DNA of 64,000 bases from Sphingomonas sp. HF-S4 (GCF_032911445.1 NZ_JAWJEJ010000002.1:806001-870000), one strand, 5' to 3'. Shown: positions 8,576-17,141, counted from the first letter of the stretch. The notes: generated by a model from the sequence alone, not told the origin. Made by a program: numbers and translations.

Positions 8576-9219
8576 TGCTCGAACTCTACGCACACCCCTT
8601 CTCGTCCTATTGCTGGAAGGTGCTGATCCCGCTCTACGAGAACGACACGTCGTTCACGTATCGCTCGCTCGAGGAGCCGGGTAACCCCGCCGAATTCGCC
8701 CGGCTCTGGCCGATCGGCAAGTTCCCGCTGCTGGTCGACGACGGCAAGCCGGTGATGGAATCGAGCATCATCATTGAGCATCTCCAGCGCTTCCATCCTG
8801 GGCCGGTCGCCTTCATCCCCGGGGGCGACGCGGCGCTGGAGGTGCGGATGCTCGATCGCATCTTGGACAACCATGTCATGAACCAGATGACGCGCGTGGT
8901 GGTCGATGCGATCCGCGGGCCCGAGCGGCACGATTCCGTGGAAGTCGCGGAGGCCAAGGCGGCGCTGCAAAAGGCCTATGCCTGGCTAGATCAGTGGATG
9001 TCGGGGCGCGAATGGGCTTCGGGCGATTTCTCGCTCGCCGACTGCGCCGCCGCGCCGTCGCTCTTCTACGCCGACTGGGTCGATCCGATTCCCGAGGCGC
9101 TGATCAGCCTTCGCGCCTATCGCGCCCGCCTGCTCGCCCGTCCTTCGGTGGCGCGCGCGATCGACGAGGCGCGGCCCTACCGATCCTATTTCCCGCTCGG
9201 CGCGCCCGAAAGAGATTGA
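8575..9219 (+). CDS. Glutathione S-transferase family protein
   Basis: 214 aa. The N-terminal domain shows HPFSSYCWKVLIPLYE and, near residue 62, VMESSIIIEHL, the Glu-Ser pair that binds glutathione. The helical C-terminal domain contains SGDFSLADCAAAPSLFYAD. The start overlaps the previous stop by one base. Ser-Ser-Tyr-Cys at the active site suggests a beta-like or maleylacetoacetate-isomerase-like class, but the class is uncertain. Second GST of the operon; it differs clearly from the one at 6392. Confidence 0.87.
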   Translation: MLELYAHPFSSYCWKVLIPLYENDTSFTYRSLEEPGNPAEFARLWPIGKFPLLVDDGKPVMESSIIIEHLQRFHPGPVAFIPGGDAALEVRMLDRILDNHVMNQMTRVVVDAIRGPERHDSVEVAEAKAALQKAYAWLDQWMSGREWASGDFSLADCAAAPSLFYADWVDPIPEALISLRAYRARLLARPSVARAIDEARPYRSYFPLGAPERD

Positions 9220-9229
9220 AGGAGTAACC

Positions 9230-9892
9230 ATGCGTAAGATCATCGGCGGCGCGTTCGTCTCGCTCGACGGCGTGATGCAGGCACCGGGCGGCCCCGAGGA
9301 GGATCCGACCGGCGGCTTCTCTCATGGCGGCTGGCTCACCCAGATCTTCGACGAAGGGCTGGGCAACCAGGTCGACACGCTGTTCGGCCAGCCGTTCGAT
9401 CTGCTGCTGGGGCGGCGGACCTATGAGATTTTCGCCGCGCACTGGCCGTTCGTGGCGGAGGACGACCAGATCGGCGCGATCTTCCGCGACAACCGCAAAT
9501 ATGTGCTGAGCCGCAGTGACGATGTCGATCTCCGCTGGAAGGGCAGCGAGCGGTTGGAGAGCGTGGAAGATGTTGCGCGGATCAAGGACGGGGCGGGGCC
9601 GAACCTGGTGATCCAGGGCAGCTCGACGCTCTATCCGCAGTTGCTCGAACGCGGGCTGGTCGACCGGCTGGTGGTGATGACCGCGCCGATGTTGTTGGGC
9701 CACGGCAAGCGGTTGTTCGGCGAAGCTACGCCGGCGGGCCGCTGGCGGCTGATCGAGCATCGCGTGACGGTTAACGGCATGGCGATGGGGACGTATGAGC
9801 CGGCGGGGGCGATCGAGACGGGTTCGTTTGCAATGGAAACGCCGACGCCGGAGGAGTTGGCACGGCGGGAGAAATGGGAGGCGGAGGGTTAA
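9230..9892 (+). CDS. RibD C-terminal / dihydrofolate-reductase-like family protein
   Basis: 220 aa. The opening RKIIGGAFVSLDGVMQAPGG, the FDLLLGRRTYEIFAAHWP segment and the LVIQGSSTLYPQLLERGLVDRL segment are typical of the stand-alone RibD-C/DHFR-like family, a predicted NADPH-dependent reductase fold whose substrate is unknown. An additional 30-residue tail is rich in Glu and Arg. AAGGAGTAACC precedes the ATG. It is the last gene of the operon; a small hairpin follows immediately after the stop. Confidence 0.85.
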   Translation: MRKIIGGAFVSLDGVMQAPGGPEEDPTGGFSHGGWLTQIFDEGLGNQVDTLFGQPFDLLLGRRTYEIFAAHWPFVAEDDQIGAIFRDNRKYVLSRSDDVDLRWKGSERLESVEDVARIKDGAGPNLVIQGSSTLYPQLLERGLVDRLVVMTAPMLLGHGKRLFGEATPAGRWRLIEHRVTVNGMAMGTYEPAGAIETGSFAMETPTPEELARREKWEAEG

Positions 9893-9893
9893 C

Positions 9894-9916
9894 TCCCTCT
9901 CCCATCGGGAGAGGGA
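9894..9916. repeat. Single-palindrome G/C-rich intergenic repeat, also a possible terminator
   Basis: CCCTCTCCC-ATC-GGGAGAGGG forms a 9-bp hairpin between two convergent genes. Its sequence style matches the larger nested repeats at 12.6, 19.0, 55.5 and 56.7 kb. It lacks a T-run but could still act as a bidirectional transcription stop. Confidence 0.6.
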
Positions 9917-9919
9917 ATT

Positions 9920-10537
9920 CTAAGCAAATGCCGGGGCGCTCTTGAGCTGCTGGTACGCCTCGATCACCCGCTGCAGCCGCGTCTCGTGGCTGCGGTCGCC
10001 GCCGTTGCGGTCGGGGTGGAATTTCCGCACCAGTTCCGAATAGCGCTTGCGCAGCGCCGTGCGGTCGGCGTCGACCGCCAGGTCGAGCACCTTCAGTGCT
10101 TCGCGGTCCTTGCCCGAGAGCGGCCTTCCGTCCTTGCGCTCGGCCGTGTCCTTCATCCGATCGCGGAAGCGCGCGCCGATCGCGTCGAGCGGGTCGGCGA
10201 AGTCGGCCCAGCGCGGGGGCCGGTCGGCGCCGCCGCTGGCGTTGAACGCGCGCGTCTCGCGCTCCCAGCCGGCGAGCGGGCGCTGCGCGTCGTGGATCTC
10301 GTCGGGGCTCATCCCCGCGAAGAAATTATACCCCGAATTGAACGCGCGGACGTGATCGAGGCACAGCCAGCGGAACGGCGGCGGTCCGTCGCCGCTGCGA
10401 TAGGCACCTTCGAGCAGCGGCGCGCGGAATTCGCCCGGCTCGCCGCAGCCCGGCTCGGCGCACAAGCGGCCCTCCGCCTCCACTCGCCCGTGGAAACGGG
10501 CATTGGGTCGATCCTTTTTCGGCTGAGCGTCAGCCAC
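9920..10537 (-). CDS. J-domain (DnaJ-like) protein
   Basis: 205 aa. The C-terminal 65 residues form a J-domain with the HPD motif intact (YSELVRKFHPDRNGGDRSHE), so it can stimulate an Hsp70. The N-terminal part carries a CAEPGCGEPGEF cysteine pair and LCLDHVRAFN, a small zinc-like cluster typical of the alphaproteobacterial J-domain protein found beside bolA and cobS. The GTG at 10537 follows GGGAGG; the open frame continues upstream only across the divergent bolA. It diverges from bolA with 36 bp between starts. Confidence 0.85.
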   Translation of the reverse strand: MADAQPKKDRPNARFHGRVEAEGRLCAEPGCGEPGEFRAPLLEGAYRSGDGPPPFRWLCLDHVRAFNSGYNFFAGMSPDEIHDAQRPLAGWERETRAFNASGGADRPPRWADFADPLDAIGARFRDRMKDTAERKDGRPLSGKDREALKVLDLAVDADRTALRKRYSELVRKFHPDRNGGDRSHETRLQRVIEAYQQLKSAPAFA

Positions 10538-10573
10538 GCTACCTCCCTTGAGCAAACGGGGTATATAGGCGCG

Positions 10574-10858
10574 ATGACCGACCCTTCCAGCGGCGGACTC
10601 GCCGATATCATCGCTGCCCGTCTCATCGCCGCGCTCGCTCCGACGACGCTCGACGTGATCAACGACAGCCACCAGCATAGCGGTCATCTCGGCGACGACG
10701 GCACCGGCGAATCGCACTGGACCGTGGTGATCGAGAGCGAGGCCTTTGTCGGCCAGTCGCGCGTTGCGCGACAGCGATTGGTCAACACCGCGCTCGCCGA
10801 TCTGCTCACCGGCCGCATCCATGCGCTGGCGATTCGGGCACGCGCACCGGGAGAATAA
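10574..10858 (+). CDS. BolA family protein
   Basis: 94 aa, with the BolA core NDSHQHSGHLGDDGTGESHW followed by the VVIESEAFVGQSRVARQRLVNTAL helix-turn-helix-like section. BolA proteins bind [2Fe-2S] clusters together with monothiol glutaredoxins and take part in iron-sulfur trafficking; some bind DNA. The histidines at the NDSHQHSGH segment are the usual cluster ligands. Divergent from the J-domain gene; the GST that follows begins three bases after its stop. Confidence 0.9.
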   Translation: MTDPSSGGLADIIAARLIAALAPTTLDVINDSHQHSGHLGDDGTGESHWTVVIESEAFVGQSRVARQRLVNTALADLLTGRIHALAIRARAPGE

Positions 10859-10860
10859 GC

Positions 10861-11562
10861 ATGACGGCGTACAAGCTCTGGTATTGGGCGGAAATCCAGG
10901 GCCGGGGCGAGTTCGTCCGGCTGGCGATGGAGGCGGGCAGGATCGCCTATGTCGACATGGCGCGCGAGCGCGGTAGCGAGGCGCTGATCGCCGACATGAA
11001 GGCGCGGAGCGATCGCCCGCCCTTCGCACCGCCCTATCTCGATACCGGCGAACAGGTGATCGCGCAGGTTGCCAACATCCTGCTCTATCTGGGCGACCGG
11101 CATGGCATTGCGCCCCGGGACGAAGCGGCGCGGCGCTGGCTGCACGAAGTCCAACTCACCATCGCCGATTTCGTCGCCGAGGTGCACCAGGTGCATCATC
11201 CGGTGGGCACCGGGCTCTATTACGAGGACCAGAAGCCCGAAGCGGCGCGCTTCGCGAAGGAATTCCGCGAAGAGCGGATGCCCAAGTTCCTCGGCTGGTT
11301 CGAGCGCTCGGTGGCGGGCGACTGGCTGGCGGGCGACGCGTGGAGCTATGGCGACACCTCGCTGTTCCAGCTGATCGAGGGACTGCGCTACATGTTCCCG
11401 CGGCGGATGAAGGCGATCGAGCGCGACTATCCCAAGCTGCTCGCGATCCGCGACAAGGTGGCGCAACTTCCCGGAATCCACGACTATTGCGCGAGCGACC
11501 GGCGGATCGGGTTCAACGAGCAGGGTATCTTCCGCCACTATCCCGAGCTCGACGCCGACTGA
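10861..11562 (+). CDS. Glutathione S-transferase family protein
   Basis: 233 aa. The start KLWYWAEIQGRGEFVRLAME resembles sigma/pi-like GSTs, whose catalytic Tyr sits at this Tyr-Trp position. The C-terminal domain carries the GDTSLFQLIEGLRYMFP helix that holds the N-cap box. It follows bolA by two bases and is probably co-transcribed. The gene ends in TGA with a 9-bp stem-loop overlapping the stop. Substrate unknown. Confidence 0.85.
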   Translation: MTAYKLWYWAEIQGRGEFVRLAMEAGRIAYVDMARERGSEALIADMKARSDRPPFAPPYLDTGEQVIAQVANILLYLGDRHGIAPRDEAARRWLHEVQLTIADFVAEVHQVHHPVGTGLYYEDQKPEAARFAKEFREERMPKFLGWFERSVAGDWLAGDAWSYGDTSLFQLIEGLRYMFPRRMKAIERDYPKLLAIRDKVAQLPGIHDYCASDRRIGFNEQGIFRHYPELDAD

Positions 11563-11585
11563 TCGGAAACCCTGACTTTCCGATC
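11561..11585. promoter_or_regulatory. Stem-loop between gst and pirin
   Basis: GATCGGAAA and TTTCCGATC form a perfect 9-bp inverted repeat with a 7-base loop immediately after the GST stop. There is no T-run, so it may be a transcript-stabilising hairpin, a weak terminator or an operator for the pirin gene. Confidence 0.4.
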
Positions 11586-11642
11586 GGTGGCTGTCCTGGG
11601 CCCCGCCGAGCGGTTAGTCCGGTGAGGAAACGGAGGGACAGC

Positions 11643-12542
11643 ATGCGCGAAGACCTGATCACGATGACGATCGAGCCCGTCACCCACGATCTGGGTGGGT
11701 TCAAGGTGCACCGGACGCTGCCCTCGCGGCCGCGGACGATGGTGGGACCATTCATCTTCTTCGACCAGATGGGCCCAGCGCGGCTCGACGTCGGCACGGG
11801 GATCGACGTGCGGCCGCACCCGCATATCAACCTCGCCACGGTGACTTATCTCTACGCCGGGTCGCTCGATCACCGCGATTCGCTCGGCACCTTCGCGACG
11901 ATCGAGCCGGGCGCCGTCAACCTGATGACTGCCGGCCACGGGATCGTCCATTCGGAGCGCTCGCCCTCGGCCGAGCGCATCGTGGGCCCCGAGCTGTCTG
12001 GCATCCAGACCTGGCTCGCGCTGCCCGAGCGCGACGAGGAAATCGATCCCGCCTTCGAGCACGTCACCGCAGCCGACCTGCCGGTGATCGAGGCCAAGGG
12101 GGCGACGGCGCGCGTCGTGATGGGCGAGCTGTGGGGCGCCACCGCGCCGACCACGACCTATGCCCAGACCATCTATGCCGATATCGCGCTCACCGCCGGC
12201 GGGTCGATCCCGATCGATCCGAGCGCCGACGAGCGCGCGCTCTATGTGTCGATGGGTGAGGCGAGCCTCGACGGGCTGCCGCTGATCCCGATGACGCTCT
12301 ACGTGCTGCGCCCCGGCATCGCCGCGACCCTGCGCTCGGAACGCGGCGCGCGCGTGATGCTGTGCGGCGGGGAGGCGTTCAAGACGCCGCGGCACGTGTG
12401 GTGGAACTTCGTCTCTTCGAGCCGCGACCGGATCAACCAGGCCAAGCAAGACTGGACAGCGGGGAATTTCCCCAAGGTGCCCGGCGACGACAAGGAATGG
12501 ATCCCGATCCCCGAGGTGCCCAAGACGGTGAGCTATCCGTAA
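11643..12542 (+). CDS. Pirin family protein
   Basis: 299 aa double cupin. The N-terminal cupin contains the pirin signature VRPHPHINLATVTYLYAG with histidine metal ligands and LMTAGHGIVHSE. The C-terminal cupin continues to about residue 260. Bacterial pirins are iron cupins, some with quercetin 2,3-dioxygenase activity and others that modulate enzymes; the role here is not fixed by context. ACGGAGGGACAGC precedes the ATG. Confidence 0.9.
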   Translation: MREDLITMTIEPVTHDLGGFKVHRTLPSRPRTMVGPFIFFDQMGPARLDVGTGIDVRPHPHINLATVTYLYAGSLDHRDSLGTFATIEPGAVNLMTAGHGIVHSERSPSAERIVGPELSGIQTWLALPERDEEIDPAFEHVTAADLPVIEAKGATARVVMGELWGATAPTTTYAQTIYADIALTAGGSIPIDPSADERALYVSMGEASLDGLPLIPMTLYVLRPGIAATLRSERGARVMLCGGEAFKTPRHVWWNFVSSSRDRINQAKQDWTAGNFPKVPGDDKEWIPIPEVPKTVSYP

Positions 12543-12545
12543 ATG

Positions 12546-12652
12546 CTCCCCTCCCGCTTGCGGGAGGGGTTGGGGGAGGGCATGACCTTCTTCCATCGCT
12601 GGGAGGCGGGAGGCCGGCCCTTCCCTAAACCCCTCCCGTGAGCGGGAGGGGG
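12546..12652. repeat. Nested inverted-repeat element (REP/MITE-like)
   Basis: Two short palindromes, each a 9-10 bp CCCCTCCCG hairpin, face each other across about 60 bp, with inner G-rich and C-rich arms that also pair. The element fills the gap between the pirin gene and the alpha/beta hydrolase. Its right arm supplies the GGGAGGGGG that acts as ribosome binding site for the GTG at 12655. It is not coding and carries no transposase. Confidence 0.75.
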
Positions 12653-12654
12653 AC

Positions 12655-13536
12655 GTGACGGAACTCCAACGTATTGCACTGGCAACCGGCGTCGAACTCG
12701 ACGTCGTGATCGCGGGCGATCCGGCCAATCCGCCGGTGTTCCTGCTCCACGGCTTCCCCGAATCGCATCGGACCTGGCGCCACCAGATCCCCGAGCTGAC
12801 CAGGGATCATTATGTCGTCGCCCCCGACCAGCGCGGGTTTGCGCGCTCGTCGAAGCCAGAGGGCGTCGCGAACTACACGCCCGACAAACCCGTCGCCGAC
12901 CTGCTCGCGCTCGCCGATCATCTCGGGATCGATCGCTTCACGCTGGTGGGGCATGACTGGGGCGGGGCGATCGCGTGGATGGCCGCGCTGCAGAACCCGC
13001 AGCGTATCGCGCGGCTGATCATCGTCAACGCGCCGCATCCTTTGGTCTTCCAGCGCTCGCTGTTCGACGATCCCGCGCAGCGCGAGGCCAGCCGGTATAT
13101 CAGCCGGTTCCGCGACACGCGGATCGACCAGGGGCTGGTCGGGGCGGGGCTGGAGAAGTTCTTCGCCTCGACCTTCACCCAGCATCTGGTCAGTGCGGTC
13201 GCGGGCGAGGACAAGGCGGCGTATCTCGACGAATGGGGCCAGCCCGGGGCGATGACGGCGATGCTCAACTGGTATCGCGCCTCGGCGATCGTCATCCCCG
13301 AGGACGGCACCGAGCGTCCGGTCTGGCTCGACGCGCCGTTCCCGCCGGTCACCCAGCCGACTTTGGTGATATGGGGAATGCGCGACAAGGCGCTGCTGCC
13401 GGTGCAACTCGCGCTGGAAGCCTATGTGCCCGATCTGACGGTGGTCCGGATCGAAGACGGCGGGCATTTCGTGCCGTGGGAAAAGCCCGAGGCGGTAACC
13501 GCCGCGATCCGCGGGTGGCTGGGCAAGCGATCCTAG
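12655..13536 (+). CDS. Alpha/beta hydrolase, epoxide-hydrolase/haloalkane-dehalogenase-like
   Basis: 293 aa. The oxyanion strand is LLHGFPES (H32) and the nucleophile elbow is VGHDWGG, with Asp101 as nucleophile, which favours an epoxide hydrolase or dehalogenase over a serine esterase. The catalytic His is in DGGHFVPWEKP near the C-terminus. A cap domain lies between about residues 135 and 225. The GTG start at 12655 follows GGGAGGGGG contributed by the upstream repeat. Its TAG shares CTAG with the stop of the convergent lipoprotein gene. Confidence 0.88.
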   Translation: MTELQRIALATGVELDVVIAGDPANPPVFLLHGFPESHRTWRHQIPELTRDHYVVAPDQRGFARSSKPEGVANYTPDKPVADLLALADHLGIDRFTLVGHDWGGAIAWMAALQNPQRIARLIIVNAPHPLVFQRSLFDDPAQREASRYISRFRDTRIDQGLVGAGLEKFFASTFTQHLVSAVAGEDKAAYLDEWGQPGAMTAMLNWYRASAIVIPEDGTERPVWLDAPFPPVTQPTLVIWGMRDKALLPVQLALEAYVPDLTVVRIEDGGHFVPWEKPEAVTAAIRGWLGKRS

Positions 13537-13910
13537 GGCGTACGCGTGAATTGCGCCGCGGCGCTGAAACCGACGCCCGAGACCATTACGCGATAGGCCG
13601 CGCCCGGTGGCAACGTCGCAGCAGGCTGGCGCGCGCCGAAACCGGCTGGAAGCTCACCGTAGCGCAACTGGGTGGTGCATCCCTTCACGCTACGATCGCG
13701 GCTGATGTCCCAGAGCGGGGCGGCATCGTCAGGCGTCTTGGGATACACCGTCACCGCGTCGATGCAGCGCTGCGTATCCGTGTCGGGCGCCAGCGAAAAC
13801 GATACGCCGCGATCATCCTGCGTCACGCGCAGCTCTGCGCCTTCCTGGCATCCCGCCAGCGCCAGGCAGACCAGTCCTGCGAGTATCCGAACCGGTGCCC
13901 TATAGGCCAT
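13533..13910 (-). CDS. Small lipoprotein, possible partner or immunity protein of the upstream metallopeptidase
   Basis: 125 aa. A signal peptide with lipobox LAGC puts the lipidated Cys at residue 21, so it should be membrane-anchored facing the periplasm. The mature part has two further cysteines (QRCIDAV and KGCTTQL) and predicted beta structure. I do not recognise the family. The start overlaps the 3' end of the vgr-related metallopeptidase gene by 11 bases, so they are co-translated. A compartment-localised protein directly after a possible effector suggests immunity, but this is inference. Confidence 0.72.
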   Translation of the reverse strand: MAYRAPVRILAGLVCLALAGCQEGAELRVTQDDRGVSFSLAPDTDTQRCIDAVTVYPKTPDDAAPLWDISRDRSVKGCTTQLRYGELPAGFGARQPAATLPPGAAYRVMVSGVGFSAAAQFTRTP

Positions 13911-14889
13911 AGATCCCGGTGCCGGCGAGGCGCTGTTCGAGATCGCGAATCGTCGCCTGGTCCTGGGGCAGCGTCGATCCGCGGAGGCGCGCATAGTCGC
14001 CGACCATTTCCGCCTGCCCTTCGATGGTTTCTTGCGCATAGGTCGTGTCCCGCTGGTCGTAGCGGTAGACTTCGTTGCGGTCGAAGTCATGCTCCTTCAG
14101 GTCGTTGGCATATTTGCTCGCAAACGAGCCGTAGCCGAGCTCCTTATACTGCACGACGTGGCTGAACTCGTGGATGAGCAGCGCGCGCTCGGCGCCGGGC
14201 TGACCGAGGTCGCCCGAATAATGCGCGCTGTCGAGATAGATGGTGTTGCCGATCGTGATCGCGGGATTGCCCCCGATCTTGAAGGCAGCGTGCGCGGCCG
14301 GCGAATCGCCGGGGCCGTCGACGATGCGGACCTTGTCGAGATCGACCCTGTCGCCATAGGCCGCAGCGATCGCGGTGCGTTCGGCGGGGGTGAGCGTCCG
14401 TGCCTTGTCACCGCGCATCGAATCGGCCAGCGCGTCGGCCGCCTTGTGCGGCAGCGAACGCAGCTTGTCGCCGATCGCATCGGCTGCCTCGCGCAATTCC
14501 TGGATACCGCGCCGCGCCAAATCGATCGGATTGGGCAGGTGGGGCAGGCTGGGAAGATCGGGCAGCCCGGGCAAGCTGGGCAACCCGGGAAAGCTCGGCA
14601 GGCTGGGCAAGTCGGGCAGGTCCGGAACGCCGGGGATATCCCAGCCGCCGAACGCCGCAGTGACCGGCATCGAGCGCAGCAACTCGCCTTGCTCGACCGG
14701 CGTGAGCGCCGCCGATGCCTGGTCATAGCGCTGGGCGGCCGCGCCGGCATCGGTCTGGGCCAGCGCCGCGATCTCGACGCCGAGCGCGTTGACGTCCGTC
14801 CGGCCTTGCGCGTCGGTCGGGAGCGGCGGGCTGGCGGGCGCGGTCGCTCCGCTCGACAGGTTTGCGCCAGTGTTTTCGACGGCCAACAT
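13900..14889 (-). CDS. vgr-related / DUF4157-like protein with HEFSH zinc-metallopeptidase motif
   Basis: 329 aa, no signal peptide. Residues about 86-120 are a run of LP-containing three-residue repeats (PDLPSLPSFPGLPSLPGLP style). Residues 165-260 match the vgr-related/DUF4157-like domain: TLTPAERTAIAAAYGDRVD, then TIYLDSAHYSGD, then LLIHEFSHVVQY with the zinc motif at 240-244. DUF4157-type domains are found in effectors of contractile injection and type VI systems. No tube, sheath or VgrG gene is in the window. The ATG at 14889 was chosen because the upstream extension has no family character. Confidence 0.75.
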   Translation of the reverse strand: MLAVENTGANLSSGATAPASPPLPTDAQGRTDVNALGVEIAALAQTDAGAAAQRYDQASAALTPVEQGELLRSMPVTAAFGGWDIPGVPDLPDLPSLPSFPGLPSLPGLPDLPSLPHLPNPIDLARRGIQELREAADAIGDKLRSLPHKAADALADSMRGDKARTLTPAERTAIAAAYGDRVDLDKVRIVDGPGDSPAAHAAFKIGGNPAITIGNTIYLDSAHYSGDLGQPGAERALLIHEFSHVVQYKELGYGSFASKYANDLKEHDFDRNEVYRYDQRDTTYAQETIEGQAEMVGDYARLRGSTLPQDQATIRDLEQRLAGTGIYGL

Positions 14890-14979
14890 CAGAAAGCTCC
14901 TCGTCGTGCCCCAGCACGAAGCAATGCTCCCGATGATCGGCGTAACCAATAGTCGGTCCGACTACGGGGCAGTGCGGCC

Positions 14980-15357
14980 CTAGCGCTTGCTGCGCATTCC
15001 CGGCGCCTTCTTGACTGCGTCATCGTCTAGCAGCCTGCGATAGTCCGTGCTCTGCGGATCGAGCAGCGCGATCCGGCCTTCGCCGTCGTGGTGCACACCC
15101 CAGCCGAACTGCTTGACCAAAGGCGAGGCGCGCAGGCACGCCTGGGGCTTGGCGAAGAAGTCGTCGCGGCTCTTGACCCCGCCGCGCGCGCGGTGGGTCT
15201 CGTAGAGCAGGTCGTCGCTGGTCATCGCATAGGGTTCGGCCAGCAGGCCGTGCTGGACCGTGGCGATCGTGCCCGGCTTTTCGGGGATCGTGCCCTGCGA
15301 CACCGGCGAATCGGGCGAGGGCGTGATCAGCGTGTCGCGATAGTTGGTCGTGTGCAT
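14980..15357 (-). CDS. DUF6157 family protein
   Basis: 125 aa, soluble. It matches DUF6157 in its start MHTTNYRDTLI, the AEPYAMTSDDLLYETH segment and the FFAKPQACLRASPLVKQFGW segment followed by GVHHDGEGR. Function is unknown. The ATG at 15357 is two bases downstream of the DUF2332 stop, so the two probably form a transcription unit. The C-terminus is basic (MRSKR). Confidence 0.75.
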   Translation of the reverse strand: MHTTNYRDTLITPSPDSPVSQGTIPEKPGTIATVQHGLLAEPYAMTSDDLLYETHRARGGVKSRDDFFAKPQACLRASPLVKQFGWGVHHDGEGRIALLDPQSTDYRRLLDDDAVKKAPGMRSKR

Positions 15358-15358
15358 G

Positions 15359-16441
15359 CTAATAGGCTCGCATGACATAGGGGCGGGTTTCGTAGGGTGG
15401 CGCCAGCGCCTCCACCCAGGCCCCATGGGCATGGGTGAGCGCGACGAGCTGCATCGGCGTATCGCCCGGCCAACCGCGGACGCGGACCTCGTGGCGGTGC
15501 AGGTCGCGATTGGGCTCCATCATCACCCAGCCGAGCGGGCGCTCGGGCGTCGCGCGCTCGCCTGCGGCGAGCATCGCGTCGGCGATCCGCTGCTGGGTGG
15601 CGTCGGGGAGATATTGCCAGACGACCGAGTGCATCAGCACCCGCGTCACCCCCTCGGGCTGGGGCTCGGCGAGACGCGCCTCGACCCAGTCGGCGGCGTC
15701 TCCCTGGGCCAGGTCGACGCCCTCGGCGCGGACTAGCGCGATCGTCTTTTCCAGCCGCGCCTGGCGCTCGACATTCTCGACCCAGCAATAGGCCTGGAGC
15801 CGTTCGGCATCGCGTTCCCCCGAAAGATCGAGCGGCTGGATGTCGACGCCGCGTGCGGAGACGATCTCGACCGGAGCATCCGGTGGCTGCGGCCCGCGCC
15901 AGTCGGGCTTGATCTGGACCGGCGAGTCTGCCGGGCCGAACCGCAAACCGCCCAGATCGAAGCGATAGCGGCCGATCAGCAGGTTGAGCCCGGCGCTCGA
16001 TCCGATCTCGAGCAATTCGAATTTCGGGCCGTAGCGTGCAGCGAGGTGGAGGATGCCGGTCATCAGCCCGGCCGAACGACCGGCCTCGTTGGTCTGGGGC
16101 GGGCCGTCGAGCCAGGGGAGGAGGTCGGCATCGTGTTTGACGAAGACGTCGTGGAGGATCGCGGCGACCTCGGTTTCGTCGGTCACAGCGCCGCTGAACA
16201 CCGGGGCGATCTCAGGCACCCCGTGGCGATACAGCGCGTGGAGCCCGCCGATCAGGCGCAGCACCAGCGCATCGGCGACCGGCTCGCCCGGCCAGTCGAG
16301 CACGCGGCGCCCGGTCGCGCTGTCGCGGGTGAGGCTGTGGCCGAGCACAGTCGAGACGCGCGTGGTGATCGGCGCCGCCATTGCGGCGCAATATCCCGCC
16401 TGAATGCGGAAGCTGTCGCGGTTGGTCTGTTCGTCGGCCAT
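15359..16441 (-). CDS. DUF2332 family protein
   Basis: 360 aa. The region [19 protein letters not shown] resembles a SAM-methyltransferase glycine loop, and [11 protein letters not shown] is the usual DUF2332 motif downstream. The family is common in alphaproteobacteria and actinobacteria and has no established function; a methyltransferase-like fold is plausible. I chose the ATG at 16441 because the upstream extension would overlap hisG antisense. It diverges from hisG with 49 bp between starts. Confidence 0.82.
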   Translation of the reverse strand: MADEQTNRDSFRIQAGYCAAMAAPITTRVSTVLGHSLTRDSATGRRVLDWPGEPVADALVLRLIGGLHALYRHGVPEIAPVFSGAVTDETEVAAILHDVFVKHDADLLPWLDGPPQTNEAGRSAGLMTGILHLAARYGPKFELLEIGSSAGLNLLIGRYRFDLGGLRFGPADSPVQIKPDWRGPQPPDAPVEIVSARGVDIQPLDLSGERDAERLQAYCWVENVERQARLEKTIALVRAEGVDLAQGDAADWVEARLAEPQPEGVTRVLMHSVVWQYLPDATQQRIADAMLAAGERATPERPLGWVMMEPNRDLHRHEVRVRGWPGDTPMQLVALTHAHGAWVEALAPPYETRPYVMRAY

Positions 16442-16490
16442 GCCACGCTTGTTGCGCGCCCGGCCCCCCACAAGTAAAGCCCCGGCACTC

Positions 16491-17141
16491 ATGCAAGAAC
16501 CGCTCATCCTCGCCGTGCCCAAGGGCCGGATCCTCGACGAGGCGCTGCCGCTGCTCGCCGCGGTCGGCATCGTTCCCGAGCCCGCCTTTTCGGACCCCAA
16601 TAGCCGGGCGTTGCGCTTCAGGACCAACAACGCTGCGATCGACCTGATCCGCGTGCGCGCCTTCGACGTCGCCACCTTCGTCGCACATGGGGCGGCGCAG
16701 CTCGGCATCGTCGGGTCGGACGTGCTGGCGGAGTTCGATTATTCGGAGCTGTACGCGCCTGTCGATCTGGGGATCGGTCATTGCCGCATCTCGGTCGCGG
16801 AGCCTGCGGACCTGGCCGCCAAGGACGATCCTCGCGGCTGGAGCCATGTCCGCATCGCGACCAAATACCCGCACATCACCCGCGCGCATTTCGAGGCGCG
16901 CGGAGTACAGGCCGAATGCGTCAAGCTGAACGGTGCGATGGAGCTGGCGCCGGTGCTCGGGCTCGCGCCGCGGATCGTCGACCTCGTCTCCTCGGGCAAG
17001 ACGCTCAAGGAGAACGGTCTGGTCGAAGTCGAAGTGATCGCGCAGGTGACGTCACGGCTCGTCGTCAACCGCGCGGCGTTCAAGATGCGCGCAAGCGAAG
17101 TCGTGCCGCTGGTCGACGGTTTCCGGAAGGCAGTGGCATGA
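16491..17141 (+). CDS. hisG: ATP phosphoribosyltransferase, short form
   Basis: 216 aa. It catalyses the first step of histidine synthesis, ATP + PRPP to phosphoribosyl-ATP. The start [20 protein letters not shown] and the phosphate-binding region are typical. The length shows the short HisG form, which lacks the C-terminal regulatory domain and needs the HisZ partner; hisZ is not in this window. The gene overlaps hisD as ATGA, so the two are translationally coupled. Confidence 0.94.
   Translation: MQEPLILAVPKGRILDEALPLLAAVGIVPEPAFSDPNSRALRFRTNNAAIDLIRVRAFDVATFVAHGAAQLGIVGSDVLAEFDYSELYAPVDLGIGHCRISVAEPADLAAKDDPRGWSHVRIATKYPHITRAHFEARGVQAECVKLNGAMELAPVLGLAPRIVDLVSSGKTLKENGLVEVEVIAQVTSRLVVNRAAFKMRASEVVPLVDGFRKAVA

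Noticed and set aside
14530..14640. Tandem-looking repeat that could be read as a short CRISPR or minisatellite
   Set aside because: It is the coding DNA for the LP-containing triplets of the metallopeptidase; units are 6-9 bp and variable, with no spacers.
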